NCBI RefSeq assembly: GCF_006517625.1
Contig: NZ_VHQI01000005.1
Location: 186,341 to 250,340 of the forward strand
Direction: 5' to 3'
DNA length: 64,000 bases
Source of the DNA: Mixta tenebrionis
GTDB taxonomy: Bacteria; Pseudomonadota; Gammaproteobacteria; Enterobacterales; Enterobacteriaceae
Both the position numbers and the translations under genes were made by a program. Shown one piece after another: positions 45,740 through 54,858 of this stretch. The notes under the pieces are model-generated. The model was given only the letters and a program-made list of their open reading frames with translations, was not told the DNA's origin and did not search any database. Position 1 is the stretch's first letter. Each line of letters begins with the position of its first letter.

Positions 45740-46246
45740 ATGATTAGATATTATTACTATTTACTAAAAAAAAGAGTAAGCCCCGCCAAGGCTCGTCTAT
45801 TCTTTAATACATCAAATTTTTCTCGTAGAAAGAAAAATAAAATACTATCTAAAACTGGCATAACAACAAGCTCACACACAGCCATAGTCGCGCCGTTTTA
45901 CTTTGAATTTGGAAACATACATTTCATCGGTGATGTACTTATCAATACGGGATGCAATTTTCTTGATAATGAGATAATAACAATAAGAACCGGAACCATG
46001 ATTGGCCCAAACGTAACATTAACTACGGTCAGTCACCATACAGATCCGATTTTACGTCACGGAGCCAATATAATTGCCCCGATAGAAATAGGTGAAAACG
46101 TATGGATTGGCGCAGGTGCTGTAGTTTTACCCGGCATAACTATCGGGGATAACAGCGTGATTGCTGCAAATAGTGTGGTGACTGCCGACGTACCAGCAAA
46201 TTGTTTATATGCCGGTACACCCGCAAAATTTAAAAAAGCGCTGTAA
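45740..46246 (+). CDS. Hexapeptide-repeat acyltransferase (maltose O-acetyltransferase-like), candidate conversion gene
   Basis: 168-residue left-handed beta-helix acyltransferase. The hexapeptide region spans about residues 60-160 and includes the catalytic-type His99 in VSHHTDP and the family signature ENVWIGAGAVVLPGITIG, ending YAGTPAKF. No membrane segment or signal, so it is probably cytoplasmic, acetylating a sugar nucleotide, lipid-linked sugar or similar. The gene is much more AT-rich than its neighbours and has a weak ribosome site, signs of separate acquisition. Its stop codon abuts that of the fibre gene. It occupies the slot where SfV-like phages carry O-antigen modifying genes; the substrate is not known. 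Confidence 0.82.
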   Translation: MIRYYYYLLKKRVSPAKARLFFNTSNFSRRKKNKILSKTGITTSSHTAIVAPFYFEFGNIHFIGDVLINTGCNFLDNEIITIRTGTMIGPNVTLTTVSHHTDPILRHGANIIAPIEIGENVWIGAGAVVLPGITIGDNSVIAANSVVTADVPANCLYAGTPAKFKKAL

Positions 46247-47149
46247 TTATGCACTTCTATACCACCCCATCAGTTTAATAAATGAGTTAGTCACAGCAAA
46301 TGCCGCTCCAGAACCAGTATTTACCGTTGTCCCTGAGACAGAATGAGCGTGAGCGCCAATACCAACAGTATGGTTATGTGCACCTATGCCGACATTATGT
46401 GCGTGAGCTCCTGCAGCTGTGGTTGTTTCTGTAACACTTCCCATGTTTGTATTGCCCGATGGCCAACCCCATCCAGCTTGCCAACGCAGGAAATTGTAAT
46501 TATGAGTATGGTTGCCTTGTACATCTGTTTGCTTTGTGCCGTAGTCAAAAGTACTTGTTGTTTTAGTTCCATAATCAAAGCTGCTAGTGTTGGCCGAAAA
46601 AGTATGCGCGTGTGCTGGCAAATTAGCTGTTACGAGTGTTACCGAATCGGAGCCGCCCGTTGACATAACGTCACTGCCGTTGGCGCTGGCCAGACGAACT
46701 GTGCGATTTTCACCAATATATTTCCATGTAGTGCCGGGGAAAAGCGTATTCGGATTTTTATTTTGGGCAAACCAGGTAACAACACCAACCGGGTAGATAG
46801 AATCATAAATATATCCTATCTCTTTTAATGCCAACCCCCCCAATCCCAAATTCGCGCGCGCAACAACATTATCAACCAGATCCGACAAATTTTTATTACG
46901 GATAAGTGCATCAGGTATTTTTGACGTAACAGTCCTAACAATAGACTGATAAAGCTGATCATGCTGGTCTTTATTCAAACTAAGCCCAGACTTTTCAATA
47001 ACATTACACAGCTCTTCCTGAACAGCATCCCACATATCGCTGTTCAGGTCTGTGGCACGGCGGCCAGTAGCCGGATCGCCATTAGTAAAACCGTTTTTTC
47101 CCTGCCCAAATTTGTCGATTTGAGCCGTGGATGTATCAATTCGATGCAT
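46247..47149 (-). CDS. Phage tail fibre protein with HxH iron-site-like tip
   Basis: 300-residue fibre. The N-terminal part (about 1-110) resembles the baseplate-attaching segment of Mu/P2-type fibres ([20 protein letters not shown]). The C-terminal part has five His-x-His motifs (His180/182, 214/216, 249/251, 258/260, 267/269); the last three sit in exact 9-residue repeats [27 protein letters not shown]. Such motifs coordinate iron in the T4 gp37 tip. It starts at MHRID, overlapping the gp48 gene by 14 bp. No tail fibre assembly gene follows. Confidence 0.85.
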   Translation of the reverse strand: MHRIDTSTAQIDKFGQGKNGFTNGDPATGRRATDLNSDMWDAVQEELCNVIEKSGLSLNKDQHDQLYQSIVRTVTSKIPDALIRNKNLSDLVDNVVARANLGLGGLALKEIGYIYDSIYPVGVVTWFAQNKNPNTLFPGTTWKYIGENRTVRLASANGSDVMSTGGSDSVTLVTANLPAHAHTFSANTSSFDYGTKTTSTFDYGTKQTDVQGNHTHNYNFLRWQAGWGWPSGNTNMGSVTETTTAAGAHAHNVGIGAHNHTVGIGAHAHSVSGTTVNTGSGAAFAVTNSFIKLMGWYRSA

Positions 47150-47723
47150 CTTCTGTTCCTTCCGGATAAGCAAAAACTACGACGGTGTGAGAGGGGCAAA
47201 GCTTATCGATCACACACTCGGCTACGGTGTCGCCCCACGTTCTGATCGCTGAATCGCAGGTACTGGTACAGGTTTGCCAGGCGATATTGGCATCAGCCGG
47301 AATATTCACCCGCCAGTAATAGCGCCAGAACTCGCCCCATTCAGGGTCCGGTGAGCTGTCAAGGTTCTGGAATTGTTCAATCGTGGCCGTCGTATAGCCC
47401 AGCGCGTCGAGCTGCTCACGATAAAAACGCTCATTAATCCCACCAGCAACGTTAGCTTTAGCATCCAGACGCTGCTGGCGCTGGCGTAGCGTCTGCACAC
47501 CATCGGGGGCGCAGGAGTCCGGCAAACCATACAGCGCTTCATACCGATCAATTAGTTCAGTGGTCTGCCCCGGGTCAATTTCCTTCATTAATACGCCGGC
47601 GCGCTGGTGTACGCGGGTTAGCGACGGAGCCAACCCCTCAATAAGCGGATTCTTTCCCTCCCAGGCGGGCCCGGGTGGCAGCAGATGGTAAAGCAGCTGC
47701 GTGTACTCGTCATTCAGCGCCAT
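47136..47723 (-). CDS. Baseplate/tail protein, Mu gp48-like (YmfQ, DUF2313)
   Basis: 195 residues, starts [25 protein letters not shown]. The N-terminal pattern (LLPPGPAW, then [21 protein letters not shown]) is the DUF2313/YmfQ family signature. It is thought to join the baseplate wedge to the fibre. Lies 2 bp after gp47 and overlaps the fibre gene, the Mu order. Confidence 0.9.
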   Translation of the reverse strand: MALNDEYTQLLYHLLPPGPAWEGKNPLIEGLAPSLTRVHQRAGVLMKEIDPGQTTELIDRYEALYGLPDSCAPDGVQTLRQRQQRLDAKANVAGGINERFYREQLDALGYTTATIEQFQNLDSSPDPEWGEFWRYYWRVNIPADANIAWQTCTSTCDSAIRTWGDTVAECVIDKLCPSHTVVVFAYPEGTEDASN

Positions 47724-47725
47724 GG

Positions 47726-48805
47726 CTATTCAGTCGCCTCCGTGTAGGTTTGCCAGGTGATTTCTCCCAGTACTGGCAGTTCGATTTGCCCCAGCACGAT
47801 ATCAACCGCTGGAGAGCGGAGCTGATGTGCCACTTCGTCAGTGGCCAGACTGATTGCTTCGCTTATACGCGACAGATAGACCTTCCCGGACGGCTGACCA
47901 TCACGGAGCATGAGCGAATTCAGTTCAGCGGTGACCGCCGTGCGGATTTCAGGCGTGTCTTTTGCCAGGGCGATTGTCATCGGGATAACATGCTCAGTTG
48001 CAGCAAAGACAAACAGGCCGCCGCCGGCAACTGGTGCAAGGGGCAGAATATGCGCACGCACTGCCTGTACAACATCATCTGCAGGTGCCGGGTTAGCGGG
48101 ATCACTGGTGGCAACCATCACGCCAACGGTACCCGTCCCCTGATAATGACGGAACGTCCAGGCGCGGGTAATTCCGGCAATCTCTTTCGCCCAGATGATG
48201 TAATCCGGATCTGCGCCGCCCTGCGGGATCCAGTAATAGCGCTCCATCACGCGCGCACGCCACGTCTCCAGTTCCTCCACATCATCCCCACCGTTCAGCG
48301 TGTCGGCGTAACCGGTGGATGGAATACCGCTAATCGGCGTGCCCAGGCGCAACGCAATGCCGTCGTCAGTATTCCCGGCCACCCCTGCCACATCGGCAAC
48401 CACCGGCACACGTAACAGGCCGCCGGAGGCTTTAACGGTTTGGGTGGTGGTAAAAGTAACCTGATCGTCACGCTGGATCTGCGTGCCAGCCGGCAGGGTT
48501 GGCGTACCGCCGAGCCCATCCCAGCGGATAAACCCCGAAGCAGCAACAGCATCTTTTCGCGGGCACCGCTTGATGCGCGCGTGGCGATAAAGCCAGTCTT
48601 CATCGCACAAATCAGGCAACATGTTGCGGGCCAGATAATCAAGGTAGCCATACAGCGTATGTACGGCGGCGGCCTGCACCCTTCCATAGACCTCTGCATC
48701 CATACGCCGCAATACCGCATCCTGCTGAAAGCGCGTCAGTAAGTCGCTGCGAATAGTGGCGATCAGCTGCGGGAGTTCAGGGCGTGCAAATTGACTGTCA
48801 GCCAT
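47726..48805 (-). CDS. Baseplate J-like protein (Mu gp47-like)
   Basis: 359-residue baseplate wedge component. It has the typical [20 protein letters not shown] stretch and the [38 protein letters not shown] stretch in the middle, both characteristic of baseplate J. Overlaps gp46 by 8 bp. Confidence 0.93.
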   Translation of the reverse strand: MADSQFARPELPQLIATIRSDLLTRFQQDAVLRRMDAEVYGRVQAAAVHTLYGYLDYLARNMLPDLCDEDWLYRHARIKRCPRKDAVAASGFIRWDGLGGTPTLPAGTQIQRDDQVTFTTTQTVKASGGLLRVPVVADVAGVAGNTDDGIALRLGTPISGIPSTGYADTLNGGDDVEELETWRARVMERYYWIPQGGADPDYIIWAKEIAGITRAWTFRHYQGTGTVGVMVATSDPANPAPADDVVQAVRAHILPLAPVAGGGLFVFAATEHVIPMTIALAKDTPEIRTAVTAELNSLMLRDGQPSGKVYLSRISEAISLATDEVAHQLRSPAVDIVLGQIELPVLGEITWQTYTEATE

Positions 48806-49211
48806 TCAGTTCGCTCCAGATATCATCAAAGGTAATGTTGTGTATGGCCCCGTCCCGCTGATAAACCGTTACGCCAGCGGCCAGTGTGTCTATTCCGGTA
48901 CGCTCAGAGGTCACATCAATGCGTGCCGCAACACCATCCTCAGTCATCCACGACAGCGCCTGCTGCATGTATTCGCGGGCGTCCTGTGGGGTTTTGTTGG
49001 TGAGTTTCCGGCGTTTCAGCAGATACAGTCGGGAGCCGATACGGTCATTCTGAACCGTGGGCCACGTATCGCCCCACCAGCCGTAAGGCTGCGGGGTTTT
49101 ATCGTCCCGCTCAGCGCGGCGCCACGTGAAGAGAGAAATCACCACGGCGCGCGTCAAAAGGTCGAGCGGATCCGAGGCATCCTTTCGGATTCCATTAACA
49201 TAGAGGATCAT
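48798..49211 (-). CDS. Baseplate wedge protein (Mu gp46-like, W/gp25 analogue)
   Basis: 137-residue GP46-family protein. LLTRAVVISLFTWRRAERDD and YGWWGDTWP are family hallmarks. Equivalent in position and probably in role to the gp25-like wedge proteins of other contractile tails. 4 bp after the spike gene. Confidence 0.9.
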   Translation of the reverse strand: MILYVNGIRKDASDPLDLLTRAVVISLFTWRRAERDDKTPQPYGWWGDTWPTVQNDRIGSRLYLLKRRKLTNKTPQDAREYMQQALSWMTEDGVAARIDVTSERTGIDTLAAGVTVYQRDGAIHNITFDDIWSELNG

Positions 49212-49215
49212 GGTG

Positions 49216-49746
49216 TCAGCTCATGGGTTGGTCTGGCTTGTTGGTCGTTCCACCACCGTCGCCATTTTCTTTATGGGTGTGACCGTTATACGTAACCCGC
49301 ATCTCGGCCATGGTTTTACCGCTACCGTCGCAGTTATCTTTGATGTCGCCAGTGGATTCGAGCGGCATTTCAAAGCGGGCTTTCGGGGCATTTTTGAAAA
49401 CGATGGGCTTCCCGCCACCATCAACAACGATCCCGCCACGGGTTAAGGTAACGGACTGGCCCTGATCGTCATAAATGGCAACTTCGCCGCGGGCAAGGCC
49501 TTTAAGCCGGTACCGCCTGTCAGCAACAATAACCGCCATACCGTGTGAGCGGTCACCGCCGGGAAACAGCACTACCGCCTCAGCGCCGTTCTGCGCGGCA
49601 GAGGTGAAACCATAAGGTTCAAGATGCTCAACCCCTTCCTTGGGGTCACCGGCAATCAGCTTCAGTCCTGCTGCCTGGCATTTTTTCGCGGTATCAAGTG
49701 CGGTAATAACAGCACGGGCCACGATATTTCGGAGGGAGTTATTCAT
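49216..49746 (-). CDS. Baseplate spike protein V (Mu gp45-like)
   Basis: 176-residue trimeric central spike. The N-terminal OB-like domain and repeated beta-strand region lead to a C-terminal apex with His156-Thr-His158 in YNGHTHKEN, as in phage spikes whose tip binds an iron ion. Starts one base into the stop region of gp44 (1 bp overlap). Confidence 0.9.
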   Translation of the reverse strand: MNNSLRNIVARAVITALDTAKKCQAAGLKLIAGDPKEGVEHLEPYGFTSAAQNGAEAVVLFPGGDRSHGMAVIVADRRYRLKGLARGEVAIYDDQGQSVTLTRGGIVVDGGGKPIVFKNAPKARFEMPLESTGDIKDNCDGSGKTMAEMRVTYNGHTHKENGDGGGTTNKPDQPMS

Positions 49747-50810
49747 CAGAACTCGATCCCCCCACTGGACTTTTTCTTCTTCGTCTTCGGCTTTGTCGGC
49801 TCAGGCAGATAAGCATCCGCTGGCCCGACCCTGATTTCAGTGATCGTGCCGTTATTGTCCTGGCTGTAAGTCACCTCGGCGATCACCAGCGTTTCATTAT
49901 CAAAACCATTCAGCGGGTCATAAACCACCACGGACTGATTTGGCTTCCACAATTCCCCGTTCCCCTGGCGCCAGCCCTGCACGGTGTAGGTTGTCTCCTG
50001 CGTTTTAGCTGCACGCTGGCGCGCCTCGAATTCACAGCGGGATTTGCAGCTGTCGGTAGTGGCCGTGCCGGACTGCTGGAGAGTATGAGGCCGATAGCGG
50101 GTTACGTCAGAATCAGAGGTACTCTGGCGAATAGCGGCAATCGTGGCTTCGCCAAAATCATCGTCAGTGCCAGGACGTTGCCCGGTGACAAGATAGCTGG
50201 AGAAACGATCGCGCACGCTACGCTCAGTATCGCAGGACAGGATATTATCCCCCAGCACCAGCGCTGTGACGGCTTTGGCACTTCCGGGCGTACCCAGCAC
50301 CAGCCGCCCCTGCTCATCGTCATACGCCAAAGCCTGAACCTGGCCCAGCAGGCGATTCAGACAATCCACTACCGTTTCACCATGCTCAGGCTGAGCATCA
50401 ATCACAGCCGCTACCGGGGCACCAGCATCAACAACATCAATCCCGAATGGCTGGGCCAGCGTACTGGCAATACGAAACAAATTTTTCCCGCTCTGCTGAG
50501 CAGGTGCCGCACTGCAATCAATAAGATCGGCAGTTTTGCTTCTGCCAACGATACCGCGTGTAATACTGCTGGCGTCGTAACGCAGCGGCAGCGCTTCAAC
50601 CCATCCGGTTATCACCAGATCTTCACCAATCAACACCTCTACCTTATCGCCATTTTTGATCTGCAGGGTGCCATCAGGGCTACCGGGCCACTGGCTGGTA
50701 ATCGCAACGTTGAAATCCCGGGCAATACGATCGATGCCGGCACTGATACGAACCGATGTCCAGCCGCCCCATTCGCGCCCGTTGATGCGCAAAAAAACAG
50801 TATTGTTCAT
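49746..50810 (-). CDS. Baseplate hub protein (Mu gp44-like)
   Basis: 354-residue hub (gpD/gp27-like fold in the family). The N-terminus NTVFLRINGREWGGWTSV and the GWVEALPLRYDASS stretch match the Mu-type hub. A lysine-rich segment (KPKTKKKKSSGG) closes the protein. Overlaps gp43 by 4 bp and the spike gene by 1 bp. Confidence 0.88.
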   Translation of the reverse strand: MNNTVFLRINGREWGGWTSVRISAGIDRIARDFNVAITSQWPGSPDGTLQIKNGDKVEVLIGEDLVITGWVEALPLRYDASSITRGIVGRSKTADLIDCSAAPAQQSGKNLFRIASTLAQPFGIDVVDAGAPVAAVIDAQPEHGETVVDCLNRLLGQVQALAYDDEQGRLVLGTPGSAKAVTALVLGDNILSCDTERSVRDRFSSYLVTGQRPGTDDDFGEATIAAIRQSTSDSDVTRYRPHTLQQSGTATTDSCKSRCEFEARQRAAKTQETTYTVQGWRQGNGELWKPNQSVVVYDPLNGFDNETLVIAEVTYSQDNNGTITEIRVGPADAYLPEPTKPKTKKKKSSGGIEF

Positions 50811-52132
50811 CGTACCGGCACCCTCAGCGGTTCAACCGGCACAAAGCCGGGATGGCGGACAGGATTACGGGTCAAAATGTCAGATTCGCGCCCAGCGTCG
50901 TCATACCAGCCAGCGGCCAGTACCAGAGCAGGCAGAACATCATCCGGCGTTCTCTGTGCGGTGCGCTCTACCTGCGCCAGCCGCGCCGAAATATCACGGT
51001 TCAGGCCTGTACGCATCGTGGATATCTGCTGGAACAGAGAATCGTCACTGATCCGCAACTGCTCCTGGTCTATTGCCGCATTGAGCGCCGCGCGGATATC
51101 GGTGAGGTCATCCCAGTTTGGCGGAGGAGTGGCACTGCTGACTATCTGCGCACCATCAAGCGCCGGGTGCGTGACAGTGATAATGTCCGAATCACTGGTC
51201 GTTGCGGTATTTTGGGCTGACGAAACACGTGGCTGCGCCAGCGTCGTCACCGCAGCAGTGGCCGTACTGATAGCCGTTGTCCTGATGGCCGCCGCGACCA
51301 GATTACTCTGCGTTTTTTGGGTGACTACAGATCCAGAGTCAGTGGACCAGGTGCCACGCGGCGAAAGACCAGGATCCTGCGTAATACCGGACAGGGTTTT
51401 TATCATCGTGACCAAATCTGAAGTATCGCCACTAAGACGATCTCCTGCCCGCCAGGCTTTTTGAAGCGCTCTGACAAAATCATTCGCGGCGCTGGGCGGC
51501 ATCAGAATGACCGACAAATCCCCCTGCAGTAGCCGCATGGCCGCTGACACGCCCGAATCGACCATCTTGAATGCATCCGAAACTGTGTTGATCATCGCCG
51601 TGGCATCGGCAATCACGTCATTCTGGATAAAGTCCGGGATACCGGAGAGGCCAAACGCGGAGAACATACTGTCAATGGCATCGTCAAACAGCCCGCCTGA
51701 CTCATCAAGGCGCTGCGCCGTCGCCATGCCAGCAACCGGAAAGGTTAACTCTCCGCTCTCCACAAACTCGAATGAAATGCGCGCCATGCGCCCTTCTGCA
51801 CTGCTGTGCGACACCTTCACAGTGCCGTTTATGCTGCCCTGCATTTCACCATACTGAGGATGAACCAGCGTTCCGGGGCCGTTCGTCTCCACAGCGGCAA
51901 TCAGGCGATCCCGCTGGTCAGCATAATCGCCCCCAATTACGTAGGCGTTGATGGTCAACCTGCGCGCTGCTCTGCCAAGATCCTCCGCCCAGGGCTTATC
52001 TCTGTTGGGGTACTCATGCAACTGTACCCGGCGCCCAAAGGATGCATCGTCATCCTCTACGGAGAAAGGCACCCCCCGAAATGACGCATCGCGCAGGCGA
52101 TCGCGCCAGTCTGGCGTAGAAAAAAATGCCAT
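50807..52132 (-). CDS. Tail/DNA circularisation protein (Mu gp43-like)
   Basis: 441 residues. The N-terminal DNA circularisation domain is recognisable in DWRDRLRDASFRGVPFSVEDD and GRRVQLHEYPNRDKPWAEDLG. The long C-terminal part is poorly conserved. In contractile tails this protein bridges tape measure and hub. Overlaps gp44 by 4 bp. Confidence 0.86.
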   Translation of the reverse strand: MAFFSTPDWRDRLRDASFRGVPFSVEDDDASFGRRVQLHEYPNRDKPWAEDLGRAARRLTINAYVIGGDYADQRDRLIAAVETNGPGTLVHPQYGEMQGSINGTVKVSHSSAEGRMARISFEFVESGELTFPVAGMATAQRLDESGGLFDDAIDSMFSAFGLSGIPDFIQNDVIADATAMINTVSDAFKMVDSGVSAAMRLLQGDLSVILMPPSAANDFVRALQKAWRAGDRLSGDTSDLVTMIKTLSGITQDPGLSPRGTWSTDSGSVVTQKTQSNLVAAAIRTTAISTATAAVTTLAQPRVSSAQNTATTSDSDIITVTHPALDGAQIVSSATPPPNWDDLTDIRAALNAAIDQEQLRISDDSLFQQISTMRTGLNRDISARLAQVERTAQRTPDDVLPALVLAAGWYDDAGRESDILTRNPVRHPGFVPVEPLRVPVR

Positions 52133-52165
52133 GGTTTCACCTTTTGAAAGAACCGCCGGAGCGGA

Positions 52166-54094
52166 TTAACGAGGGTTTTTAAAGGGCGAATAGCCTACAT
52201 CGTGGGAAATCCCCATCAGAGGATTACCGGATGCCGGAATATCTGTCACGCGCATACCCTGGGGGGCATTTTCGAAGGTCACTTTCAGTTCACTTTTCTG
52301 TGCGCCGGTTGTCGCCGCACGATCAAGAACATTTGGGTTTCTGTTTAACGGTATGGAGGGACGATAACGCCCCTCCGGAATGGCGTTGTCAATGCCAAGG
52401 ATCTCTTTCAGCCGGGGAATAAAGCCGTTGTAACCCCGTTCCCGCTCCTTCGCCTGCATCTTCTGCACCAGGAACGTGCCTTTATCCACGCCAGCATCTT
52501 TTGCATCCTTGTCCAGTTCATCCAGTTGCTTCAGCAGTGAAACCACGATCCCGATCGTCAGTGTCATGGCCCCCATTTTGCCGATTTTACCCAGCAAACC
52601 GGACAGCTGACCCGCCAGCAGCACCGACTGACGCAGGGAACCAATCGTATTAACCGCAAATGATCCCGCCATGACCAGGCCGACACCTTTGATCACCGTT
52701 TCCCAGCCTCCCATTGCCTGTGCGACTTTATCCACCTCCTGCCATACCTCCTTGATAACCGGACCAACCTCATCCCAGTTATCAATAATCAGCATGGCCC
52801 CCGCAGCCAGGGCTGCTATGGCTATTTTTGCCGGAGACAAATTGATAACGCTGTTAAGGATTTTAATCGCCCGGGACAAGGTGCCGATCGATACACCAAC
52901 AGCCAGCAATGCGGCACCAAACTTAGCCACAGACTGCACCAGCTCCGGGTTAGCCCGTACAAATTCCCTGACATGCTCCAGATAAGGCATAACCGCTTTA
53001 GCGGCCTCGTTGATGGCTGGCAGGAAAGTATCGCCAAGCGTCACAGAAATCGCGTTGACGCTGTTTTTCAGCAGGGTCAGCTGGTTTTCCGTCGTGGCGG
53101 CGCGTGAGGCATATTCCTTCTGCATTGAGCCGCCATACTCCTGAGCGTCTCCGACACGTTTAAAGTTGGTGCGCAGCAGATCCAGGTTGGTCAGCAAGGG
53201 AGCTATCGCGCTGAGAGATTCCTTGCCGAACAGCGCGTTCATGACGGCGGCCTGTTTCGCTTTTGGCACCTTCGCCAACGAGTCCAGCACCTTCAGCATG
53301 GCGCCGCGGGAATCCTTCTGCATATCCTCAGCGAGTTTCTTCGGATTCAGCTTCAGGAAAGCCATCGCCTGCTTCTGTGCCTTCGTGGCAGAATTGCCGG
53401 CAGTCAGCGATAGCATAAAGTTTTTGATGCCGGTTGAGGCTATCTCTGACTCCACCCCCATCCCGGCGATGGTGGCCCCCATTGCTGCAATCTCCCCTGA
53501 GGCTACCCCGGCAACACTACCCAGGGGGCCGATCCGGGTCACAATGTCCGAGATTTTCTTCGCGTTCGCAGGGCCGGTATTCCCCAGATAGTTAATTTTA
53601 TCGGCGAGGACAACGACATCATCCTGCGTCAGCTTAAATGCCGTGCGCCACTGCGCCATCATCTGGCCCGACTCTTCGGCGGTGGTATCAAATGCCACCC
53701 CCATCTTCACCGCATCACTGGCGAACTGCATCAGATCGTTTTGGGCGATACCGGCCTGACCACCAGCAGCGACAATTTCTGCAATCCCTTCCGCCGCCAT
53801 CGGCAGCTGGGTGGAAAGCGTCAGAATGTCGTCGCTCATCTGCGCAAAGGCTTTTTTATCGTCCAGGCCGTCAACTACCTTACGGATGTCGGCCATTTTT
53901 GATTCAAAACCAATCGCGGAGTTTATTGGCATCGCCAGCGCACCGAGAATCGCGGTACCGGCCGCCGCAGCCCCCAGCGCCAGACCGGCCATTTCCTTCT
54001 GGAACCCCTTCAGCTCCCGCTGCATCCCTTTCAGCGGGCCGGATAGCTGATCAACGGCGGTGATGATGGCCTTTAACTGGAAACTGTCAGCCAT
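52166..54094 (-). CDS. Phage tail tape measure protein
   Basis: 642-residue minor tail protein of the TP901-type. An N-terminal helical part (AIITAVDQLSGPLKGMQREL) and a conserved core around GGQAGIAQNDLMQFASDAVKMGVAF precede a hydrophobic segment (about 390-440). The length sets tail length in related phages; 642 residues implies a moderately short tail. Its ATG overlaps the end of the frameshifted chaperone (ATGGCTGA). Confidence 0.92.
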   Translation of the reverse strand: MADSFQLKAIITAVDQLSGPLKGMQRELKGFQKEMAGLALGAAAAGTAILGALAMPINSAIGFESKMADIRKVVDGLDDKKAFAQMSDDILTLSTQLPMAAEGIAEIVAAGGQAGIAQNDLMQFASDAVKMGVAFDTTAEESGQMMAQWRTAFKLTQDDVVVLADKINYLGNTGPANAKKISDIVTRIGPLGSVAGVASGEIAAMGATIAGMGVESEIASTGIKNFMLSLTAGNSATKAQKQAMAFLKLNPKKLAEDMQKDSRGAMLKVLDSLAKVPKAKQAAVMNALFGKESLSAIAPLLTNLDLLRTNFKRVGDAQEYGGSMQKEYASRAATTENQLTLLKNSVNAISVTLGDTFLPAINEAAKAVMPYLEHVREFVRANPELVQSVAKFGAALLAVGVSIGTLSRAIKILNSVINLSPAKIAIAALAAGAMLIIDNWDEVGPVIKEVWQEVDKVAQAMGGWETVIKGVGLVMAGSFAVNTIGSLRQSVLLAGQLSGLLGKIGKMGAMTLTIGIVVSLLKQLDELDKDAKDAGVDKGTFLVQKMQAKERERGYNGFIPRLKEILGIDNAIPEGRYRPSIPLNRNPNVLDRAATTGAQKSELKVTFENAPQGMRVTDIPASGNPLMGISHDVGYSPFKNPR

Positions 54095-54505
54095 GCTTTA
54101 TTTCCTCATTAATGCGGACGGCCTCCGATTCCAGTTCCAGAAATTCAGATATGGCCGCCCGCCGGAGCTCAAGGGGGTTTAGTCGCCAGAAGTGAGCGGT
54201 GTTGTAGAGCCGGTTTCTGAGGTTGTCTCCCCCGCCGATTGAGTAAAAAAATTGAGGATCAGCATGCTGGCCTTGAAAATATCGAGTTTCGCCAGTTTCG
54301 CCGCGGACGAACGTGGGATACCCGCCAGCAGCGGGATATATTTCAGCGCAACGGAGCTGTCAATTTTAATCGCGCCTTCCGAGGAAACCGTAAACGGGAA
54401 ACCGATCGCTTCGATTTCGTCATATGACGGTTCACGCAGTTCCAGCACATGCAGTTTTTCGTTATGAGCCATAATCGGCTCTTTAAGCTTCAACTCTTTT
54501 GTCAT
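54087..54505 (-). CDS. Tail assembly chaperone, -1 frameshift product
   Basis: The zero frame reads AAT TTT TTT ACT; the heptamer T TTT TTT (plus-strand A-run 54245-54251) is a canonical -1 slippery site. In the -1 frame translation continues for 52 residues (starts YSIGGGDNLRN, includes YNTAHFWRLNPLELRRA and a coiled-coil-like ELESEAVRINEEI) and stops at 54087 inside the tape measure start. The product is about 139 residues. The arrangement mirrors lambda G/GT and P2 E/E'. A second slip point, GGGGG 24 bases further on, would also enter the same frame. Confidence 0.78.
54179..54505 (-). CDS. Tail assembly chaperone, short form (Mu gp41-like)
   Basis: 108-residue zero-frame product; starts MTKELKLKEPIM. 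Related to the gp41/TAC family that precedes tape measure genes. Its start overlaps the tube gene by 4 bp (ATGA) and AAGGA precedes it. It contains a T TTT TTT run at codons 85-87 where a -1 shift can occur, giving the longer form described separately. Confidence 0.85.
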   Translation of the reverse strand: MTKELKLKEPIMAHNEKLHVLELREPSYDEIEAIGFPFTVSSEGAIKIDSSVALKYIPLLAGIPRSSAAKLAKLDIFKASMLILNFFTQSAGETTSETGSTTPLTSGD

Positions 54506-54858
54506 TGGTAAAATCCTTCTTCACCGTGGAACTCCAGATCCACCGTGCCCTCTTCGGGGTTATGGTTAGCTTCGCCGTGCAGCCAGGCATTGGAAAGCAC
54601 GTACACCTGACCGTTAGCCAGCTCAGATGTGATGGTCATGACATCAGACGAGGTGATTTTGTCGACGGGAAAGTTTTTCGGAACTTTGGCAGTGACCTTC
54701 GTATACGCTGCGCGGCTCGTTTCTTTGTAATCAACAGATCCGTCCAGGCCGATCACGTCATCACGGACTTTGGTGTTCATGGGGACTTCAATGCCGCCGG
54801 TAACTGATAGCTGCTGGCCGTCGATTTTGAAATAGGTCGTTCCCGCAATCTTTGCCAT
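54502..54858 (-). CDS. Phage tail tube protein (Mu gpM-like)
   Basis: 118-residue inner tube subunit. AKIAGTTYFKIDGQQLSVTGGIEVPMN and the central DDVIGLDGSVDYKETSRAAYTKVTAKVP stretch match the Mu gpM family. Its start abuts the sheath stop (1 bp overlap). Confidence 0.92.
   Translation of the reverse strand: MAKIAGTTYFKIDGQQLSVTGGIEVPMNTKVRDDVIGLDGSVDYKETSRAAYTKVTAKVPKNFPVDKITSSDVMTITSELANGQVYVLSNAWLHGEANHNPEEGTVDLEFHGEEGFYQ

Noticed and set aside
50085-51464. 459-codon open frame opposite the gp43/gp44-like phage genes
   Set aside because: Antisense shadow; the minus-strand genes overlap each other by 4 bp in a continuous tail operon and have family similarity.
54214-54222. Five-G run in the tail chaperone as the main frameshift site
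   Set aside because: It enters the same frame, but the T TTT TTT heptamer upstream fits canonical -1 slippage in both codons, so it is the preferred site; the G-run is kept only as an alternative.
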